From Xenopus tropicalis (lineage: Eukaryota; Chordata; Amphibia; Anura; Pipidae), in contig NC_030683.2 of the NCBI RefSeq assembly GCF_000004195.4, forward strand, positions 5,993,845 through 6,057,844: a DNA stretch of 64,000 nt, given 5' to 3'. Below are positions 58,296 to 64,000 of this stretch, one piece after another (positions within the stretch are counted from its first letter, which is position 1; each line of letters opens with the position of its first letter). The position numbers and the translations under genes are program-made. Below the pieces are notes generated by a model. That model was not told the origin of the DNA and searched no databases. It was given only the letters and a program-made list of their open reading frames with translations.

Positions 58296-59203
58296 CAGTG
58301 GCGTAGCGTGGGCTTTCGTCGCCTGGGGCCGACCAGAAATTTGCCGCCCCTCTATTTAGTTATTCTTAAAAAAAATCGACAAAATAACAAAAGCCAAGCA
58401 TTAAATTTTTTTTTTTTTTTTGATTGAATTTGAAATGCGGGTGCGCATGTATAATTGGGTTCAAAAAGTGGATTCAGCTGTGGCGTCCGTGGCTTGCCCA
58501 TGGTGGCCAGGGCCGCCAATCAGAAATCACCGGGGCCCCTCCCATCAGTTACAGGACACACAGACATAAAAAGTATTAGGGGGTCCACCCTGTGCACAAT
58601 GCCCTAACACTATGCTGGCTCAGGCCCGCCCTAAGCTATTCTGGCACGGTCCCCCATACAACCTGCCCATAGACAGTCCCCCCATCACACAGTGCCCCCG
58701 CAATTGCCCCATAGCACAGTGCCCCCCACACCATTGCCTCCAATTGCCTCATAAGAAAGTGCCCCAATTTTCCCATAGACAGTGCTCCAATTTGCCCCCA
58801 TACACAGTGTCTCACTAGAACCAGCCCCCTCACCACAGTTGCCCCCAATTTGCCCTTAGACAGTGGCCCCCCAATAGGAAGTGCCCCCATACACAGTGCC
58901 CCAATTTCCCCTACAACAGTTTCCCCCCATAGACCAGGTACCCCAAAGGCCCTTTGCCCCCCCCCACAGAAAAGTGCCCCCATACACAGTGCCCCAATTG
59001 CCCATACACGTTTCCCCAATAGAAAGTGCCCCCATAAACAGTGGCCCCAATTGCCCATACAAAGTGGGCCCAATAGGAAGTGGGCCCCATAACACAGTGC
59101 CCTCCCATTGCCCCATACAAAGGTGCCGCCAATAAGAAGTGCCCCCATACAACAGTGCCCCAATGCCATGGCCCCTCGGCACCCCCCTCGCCTAACGCCA
59201 CTG
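58296..59203. mobile_element. hAT-type nonautonomous element with 8-bp target duplication
   Basis: The left end is CAGTGGCGTAGCG and the right end TAACGCCACTG, fitting the hAT rule of CAGNG termini. The flanks are ACTAGAGC (58288-58295) and ACTAGAGG (59204-59211), a 7/8 match of the 8-bp duplication that hAT transposases make. No transposase ORF is present. Most of the interior (58640-59165) is a decayed C-rich tandem repeat (CCCATACACAGTGCCCC). The element is therefore deleted or repeat-filled. Confidence 0.8.
58640..59165. repeat. Degenerate C-rich tandem repeat inside the hAT element
   Basis: The period is irregular, about 27-30 bp, with units of the type AGTGCCCCCATACACAGT and CCCCAATTGCCC. 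There are many one-base losses. ORFs on both strands are artefacts. Confidence 0.8.
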
Positions 59204-59384
59204 ACTAGAGGCTCTCCCCCCCAATTTTACCGGAAATCACGCTGCACTAAATGTTAGTGGGGCCCTTATGCAAACGCCATTCTGTCACCCTAACTTCCAT
59301 CGGAACCAGAAACCCGTGCTGTACAATTCATTGTGTTCCTTGGCCACTAGCGTGTGTTGATGTTTGGAGATTGTGAATCCCAGT

Positions 59385-60372
59385 GTTGGATCTGATCGGG
59401 TTATTTTCCCCGGTATCCCGTCGGGTTATTTCCCGGTATCCGCGGGGTTATTTCCCCTGTAATCCCACGGGGTTTATTTTGCCCGTAATCGCAGTCCGGG
59501 TTATTTTTTCCCTGTATCCCGTGTGTTTATTATCCCGTTAAATCGCCGTCGGTTATTCCCCGGTATCCCGTCGGGTTTTTTTTCCCGGTAATCACCGTCG
59601 CGGTTATTCCCCGGTATCCCAGTCGGGGTTTAATTTCCCGGTATTCCCAGTCGCGGGTTATTTTCCCTGTATCCCATTCGGGTTTATTTCCCGGATCCCG
59701 TCGGGTTATTTCCCCGTAATCCCCATCGGGTTATTTCCCCGGTATCCCGTCGGGTTAATTTTCCCTTTAATCCCTTCGGTTTTGCCCGTATCCATCGGGT
59801 TATACCCCCTGTATCCCCATCAGGTATTTCCCGGTAATCCCCTCGGGTTTATTTCCCGGTATCCCGTCGGTTTATTTCCCCGAGTATTCCAGTGAGTTTA
59901 AATTTTCCCGGTATTCCGCGTCGGGTTATTTTCCCGGTATCCCCCCTCGGGTTATTTCCCGTATCCCGTCCGGGTTTAGTCCCCGTATCCGTTCGGGTTA
60001 TTTCCCGGTATCCCGTCGGTTTATTTCCCTGTAATCCCATCGGGTTATTTCCCTGTAATCCCATCGGGTTTATTTCCCGGTATCCATCCGGTTAAATTCC
60101 CGTATCCCTTTGGTTATTCCGGTATCCATCGGGTTTATTTCCCTGTATCCATCGGGTTATTTTCCCGGTAATCCCTTTTTGGGGTGATTCCCGGTATCCC
60201 ATCGGGTTAATTTCTGTATCCATCGGGTTATTTCTCGTATCCCTTTTGGGTTATTCCTCTGTTATCCCCGTCGGGTTTTTTCCCGGTATCCCGTCGGGTT
60301 ATTTTCCGGTATCCGTCGGGTTTTTCCCCGTAATCCCGTCGGGTTAGTTTTCTCGTATCCGTCGGGTTATTT
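59385..60372. repeat. 23-bp CpG-bearing minisatellite, indel-rich left part
   Basis: Units of TATCCCGTCGGGTTATTTC type, with indels in nearly every copy. It is continuous with 60835-62355 except for the poly-C tract. Clean units contain one to three CpGs. Confidence 0.9.
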
Positions 60373-60834
<462 letters not shown>

Positions 60835-62355
60835 GGTATCCGCGGGTTATTCCCGTATCCCCGTCGGGTTATTCCCGGTACAATTCCCCCGTCGGGTTAT
60901 TTCCCGGTATCCCGTCGGGTTATTTCCCGGTATCCCGTCGGGTTATTTCCCGGTATCCCGTCGGGTTATTTCCCGGTATCCCGTCGGGTTATTTCCCGGT
61001 ATCCCGTCGGGTTATTTCCCGGTATCCCGTCGGGTTATTTCCCGTACCCCGTCGGGTCTTTTATTTTTTCTCGTTCGCAACGCCGTCGGTTATTTCTTCT
61101 CGTATCCCGTCGGGTTATTCCCCGTATCCCGTCGGGTTATTTCCCTCGGTATCCCGTCGGTTATTTCCCAGTATCGACGTCGGGTTATTTTCTCGTTCCC
61201 GTCGGGTGTTTTATTTCTCGGTATCCCCCGTCGGGTTATTTCCCAGTATCCCATTGGATTATTCCTCTGTATCCGTCGGGTTATTCCCCGGTATCCCGTC
61301 GGGTTATTTCCCGGTATCCCGTCGGGTTATTTCCCAGTATCCCTTGGGATTATTCCTCTGTATCCCGTCGGGTTATTCCCCGGTATCCCGTCGGGTTATT
61401 TCCCGGTATCCCGTCGGGTTATTTCTCGGTATCCCGTCGGGTTATTTCTCGGTATCCCGTCGGGTTATTTCCCAGTATCCCGTCGGGTTATTTCTCGGTA
61501 TCCCGTCGGGTTATTTCTCGGTATCCCGTCGGGTTATTTCCCAGTATCCCATTGGATTATTCCTCTGTATCCCGTCGGGTTATTTCTCGGTATCCCGTCG
61601 GGTTATTTCTCGGTATCCCGTCGGGTTATTTCCCAGTATCCCATTGGATTATTCCTCTGTATCCCGTCGGGTTATTCCCCGGTATCCCGTCGGGTTATTT
61701 CCCGGTATCCCGTCGGGTTATTTCCCGGTATCCCGTCGGGTTATTTCTCGGTATCCCGTCGGGTTATTTCTCGGTATCCCGTCGGGTTATTTCCCGGTAT
61801 CCCGTCGGGTTATTTCTCGGTATCCCGTCGGGTTATTTCTCGGTATCCCGTCGGGTTATTTCCCAGTATCCCATTGGATTATTCCTCTGTATCCCGTCGG
61901 GTTATTTCTCGGTATCCCGTCCGGGGTTATTTCTCGGTATCCCGTCGGGTTATTTCCCAGTATCCCATTGGATTATTCCTCTGTATCCCGTCGGTTTATT
62001 CCCCGGTATCCGTCCGGGTTTTATTTCCGGTAATCACGCCGGTCGGGTCTTATTTTCTCGGTATCCCCGTCGGGTTATTTCTCGGTTCCCGTCGGGTTAT
62101 TTCCCAGTATCCCATTGGATTATTCCTCTGTATCCCGTCGGGTTATTTCTCGGTATCCCGTCGGGTTATTTCTCGGTATCCTGTCGGTGTATTTCCCGGT
62201 ATCCCGTCGGGTTATTTCCCGGTATCCCGTCGGGTTATTTCTCGGTCGCCGTTCGGGTTATTTCTCGGTATCCCGTCGGGTTATTCCCCAGTATCCCGTT
62301 GGGTTATTTCCCAGTATCCCATTGGGTTATTCCCCGGTATCCCATCGGGTTATTT
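60835..62355. repeat. 23-bp CpG-bearing minisatellite, clean right part
   Basis: From about 61200 the units are nearly perfect (CGGTATCCCGTCGGGTTAT), with ordered variants (CTCGGTATC, CCAGTATCCCATTGGATTAT) forming multi-unit higher-order blocks. Together with the left part there are about 110 copies. Plus-strand ORFs of about 275 codons (VGLFLGIPSGYFSVSRRV) are artefacts. Confidence 0.95.
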
Positions 62356-62410
62356 CCCTGCTGCAGACTAAACTGATCTATGTGCAGCCATGTAGCATGC
62401 ATAGAAATGA

Positions 62411-62570
62411 ATTGTTAAAGGGGCTGTTCACCTTTGAGTTTTTATTTATTGACTTTTATTTCACTTTTTGTTCAGCAGCTCTGCAGTTTGGAGTTTCAGA
62501 AGGGTTGCTAGGGTCCAAATTACCTTAGCAACCAGGGAGCAGTTTGAATGAGAGGCTGATATAAGAATAG
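62411..62570 (-). mobile_element. 'GGGGTCAGTGACC'-type family relative, reversed
   Basis: AAAGGGGCTGTTCACCTTTG, GTTGCTAGGGTCCAAATTACC and GAGGCTGATATAAGAATAGG match the outer parts of the dispersed family at 5639, 43650 and 57280, read on the other strand. Confidence 0.6.
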
Positions 62571-62990
62571 GCTCTCGTCAATGTCACTACGTTCTTCTCC
62601 GTGAGATATTTTCTGCGGATAGAGAGTCGGGGGAAGCTCCGCAGGCCGGCGAGTGAGCAGATTCTCAGCGCTGACAATTAACGAGCAAATTAATGGGATG
62701 TATAAGGTGCTAATTATTAGAGGGCCTGACAGCACCCAATTAAAATTCCCATCCAGATAAGGCAAGCGTCGGAAGGCAGCTGAGCAATTAACAGGGGCGA
62801 AAACATTCATTAACAAATTAAATAAACCAAACTGCAATTTTTCATGAATTATTCCTGAAATCTGCCCTCGCCTCGTTAATTCCACTCGCTGATTAGCCAG
62901 ACCCTTTGTGCGCCAGAAGGGAAGGCAGTCGAGCTCAGAGTGCAGGGATGATCTTCTAACCCGACCCCTGAGAGTCACGTGACCCGGTTT
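62571..62990. other. CNE-like block rich in ATTA cores
   Basis: This unique sequence contains GACAATTAACGAGC, AAATTAATGGG, GTGCTAATTATTAG, CCCAATTAAAATTCCC, GAGCAATTAACAGG and CATTCATTAACAAATTAAAT. It is one of the strongest enhancer-like blocks here. The 168-codon minus ORF across it has no family resemblance. Confidence 0.45.
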
Positions 62991-63515
62991 TATTGAGTGG
63001 GTAGTTTGGGTTGTACCATGTGACATAGATTTCTGGGTGAGTGGGGTGGAAGTGGGGGGCCATAGCTACGTATATTTTGCCTTCACTGATTTCATTGTTT
63101 ATGTTGTTTATATCCAGACACTGAGAATGGGGAAATGTGTCCCAAAATAATATTTCTTATAATCCAACTAAATATATTGGAGCTCCAGCTTTATAATAGC
63201 TCCCTCTAGGGGCAATTCAGGGTAGTTACAAACATGTGGTCCCTGCGTTGCAGTAAAGTGATGGATAAATGTAAAATCCATAAAGTGCTGACATGCCTAG
63301 TCTTTACATTTTACCAACCCTGGCATTTAATGGGTTCATTTTCACCACTTGCTGTCATTGGCTGTTGTAAAACTACATCTCCCAGTGTCCCCTGACAGGA
63401 AAAGGTCATATCAAACTGGTTCTGGAATCAAACCGCCATTTGACTAATATGGAAAGTGACTGGAGACTGCATTTGGCACCTGGTGCATTGTAGGGCAATT
63501 ACCATGAACCACAGC
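62991..63515. other. Noncoding sequence
   Basis: AT-rich sequence with one short frog repeat (AACTACATCTCCCAGTG at 63370). No gene was found. Confidence 0.35.
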
Positions 63516-64000
63516 AGATCCGATCAGGAACCTACTGTAAGCAGCAGTCCTGCCCTGCTTTATGGCTGAGATTCTAGCTATCTGTATAACAGAGCATTCT
63601 GTCACAGTGGCACAGATCCTATCTGATCCCCCCATTGTAAGCAGCAGTCCTGCCCTGCTTTATGGCTGAGATTCTAGCTATCTGTATAACAGAGCATTCT
63701 GTCACAGTGGCACAGATCCTATCTGATCCCCCATTGTAAGCAGCAGTCCTGCCCTGCTTTATGGCTTGAGATTCTAGCTATCTGTATAACAGAGCATTCT
63801 GTCACAGTGGCACAGATCCCTTATCTGATCCCCCCCCATTGTAAGTAGCAGTCCTGCCCTGCTTTATGGCTGAAGATTCTAGCTATCTGTATAACAGAGC
63901 ATTCTGTCACAGTGGCACAGATCCTATCTGATCCCCCCATTGTTAAAGCAGCAGTCCTGCCTGCTTTATGGGCTGAGATTTCTAGCTATCTGTAATAACA
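63516..64000. repeat. About 100-bp satellite, about 5 copies, runs off the window end
   Basis: The unit has GTAAGCAGCAGTCCTGCC, GGCTGAGATTCTAGCTATC and GTCACAGTGGCACAGATCC. Spacing is 99 to 105 bp, and the last copies gain single-base insertions. Confidence 0.9.

Noticed and set aside
61206..62528. ORFs of about 275 codons with VGLFLGIPSGYFSVSRR
   Set aside because: 23-bp minisatellite cycling through three frames.
62520..63026. 168-codon minus ORF as a coding exon
   Set aside because: It crosses a dispersed repeat and an ATTA-rich noncoding block. Composition is not protein-like and no family was recognised.

Overview
The window looks like nuclear DNA from a pipid frog, most likely Xenopus. 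The basis is several dispersed repeats that I recognise from memory as typical of frog genomes: the 'TAGGGATGCACCGAAT' family, the 'GGCTGCCGGGGTCAGTGACC' family, the 'TATCCAGAAAGCT / CATTCTGGATAA' family, and a hAT element starting CAGTGGCG. No database could be searched. Nothing points to bacterial or viral coding content. Roughly half of the 64 kb is tandem repeat, and nearly all long open reading frames are products of those repeats.

One protein-coding gene is well supported: fam204a (human C10orf84 family) on the minus strand. Five coding exons were found: 14770-14630, 8449-8362, 8027-7982, 6793-6694 and 6462-6373. Their phases join perfectly into 155 codons. Intron 5 uses a GC-AG donor. 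The last roughly 50 residues expected for the family are not visible and probably lie beyond position 1. The promoter side (14771-14960) is CpG-rich, with a YY1-type element, a CCAAT box, an ETS site and a near-perfect RFX X-box.

Layout: 1-2240 holds an unidentified minus-strand ORF, a perfect hairpin, a MITE embedded in a 22-bp minisatellite, and that minisatellite. Positions 2241-6372 hold AT-rich CNE-like sequence, a 133-bp array and the start of fam204a intron 5. Positions 6373-14770 are the gene, with a 25-bp array filling intron 3 and 112-bp and 51-bp arrays in intron 1. From 15 kb to 64 kb no further gene is supported. That stretch alternates unique blocks resembling conserved noncoding elements with minisatellites (periods 83, 54, 82, about 211/337, 49, 24, 133, 37, 51, 157, 20, 51, 49, 51, 23 and about 100 bp) and MITE/hAT insertions. 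In human the 5' flank of FAM204A faces PRLHR across a long intergenic interval, with RAB11FIP2/EMX2 on the other side (from memory). A gene-poor region with regulatory blocks would fit that position.

The most unusual property is the density of minisatellites and the recurrence of the same repeat unit at separate sites. The 133-bp and 49-bp families each occur as inverted pairs, and two different 51-bp families each occur as direct pairs. Some arrays also contain dense one-base indels and a 462-bp near-pure C tract. These look like uncorrected long-read consensus errors, so exact copy numbers and lengths should be treated with caution. I found no convincing new multi-gene system.
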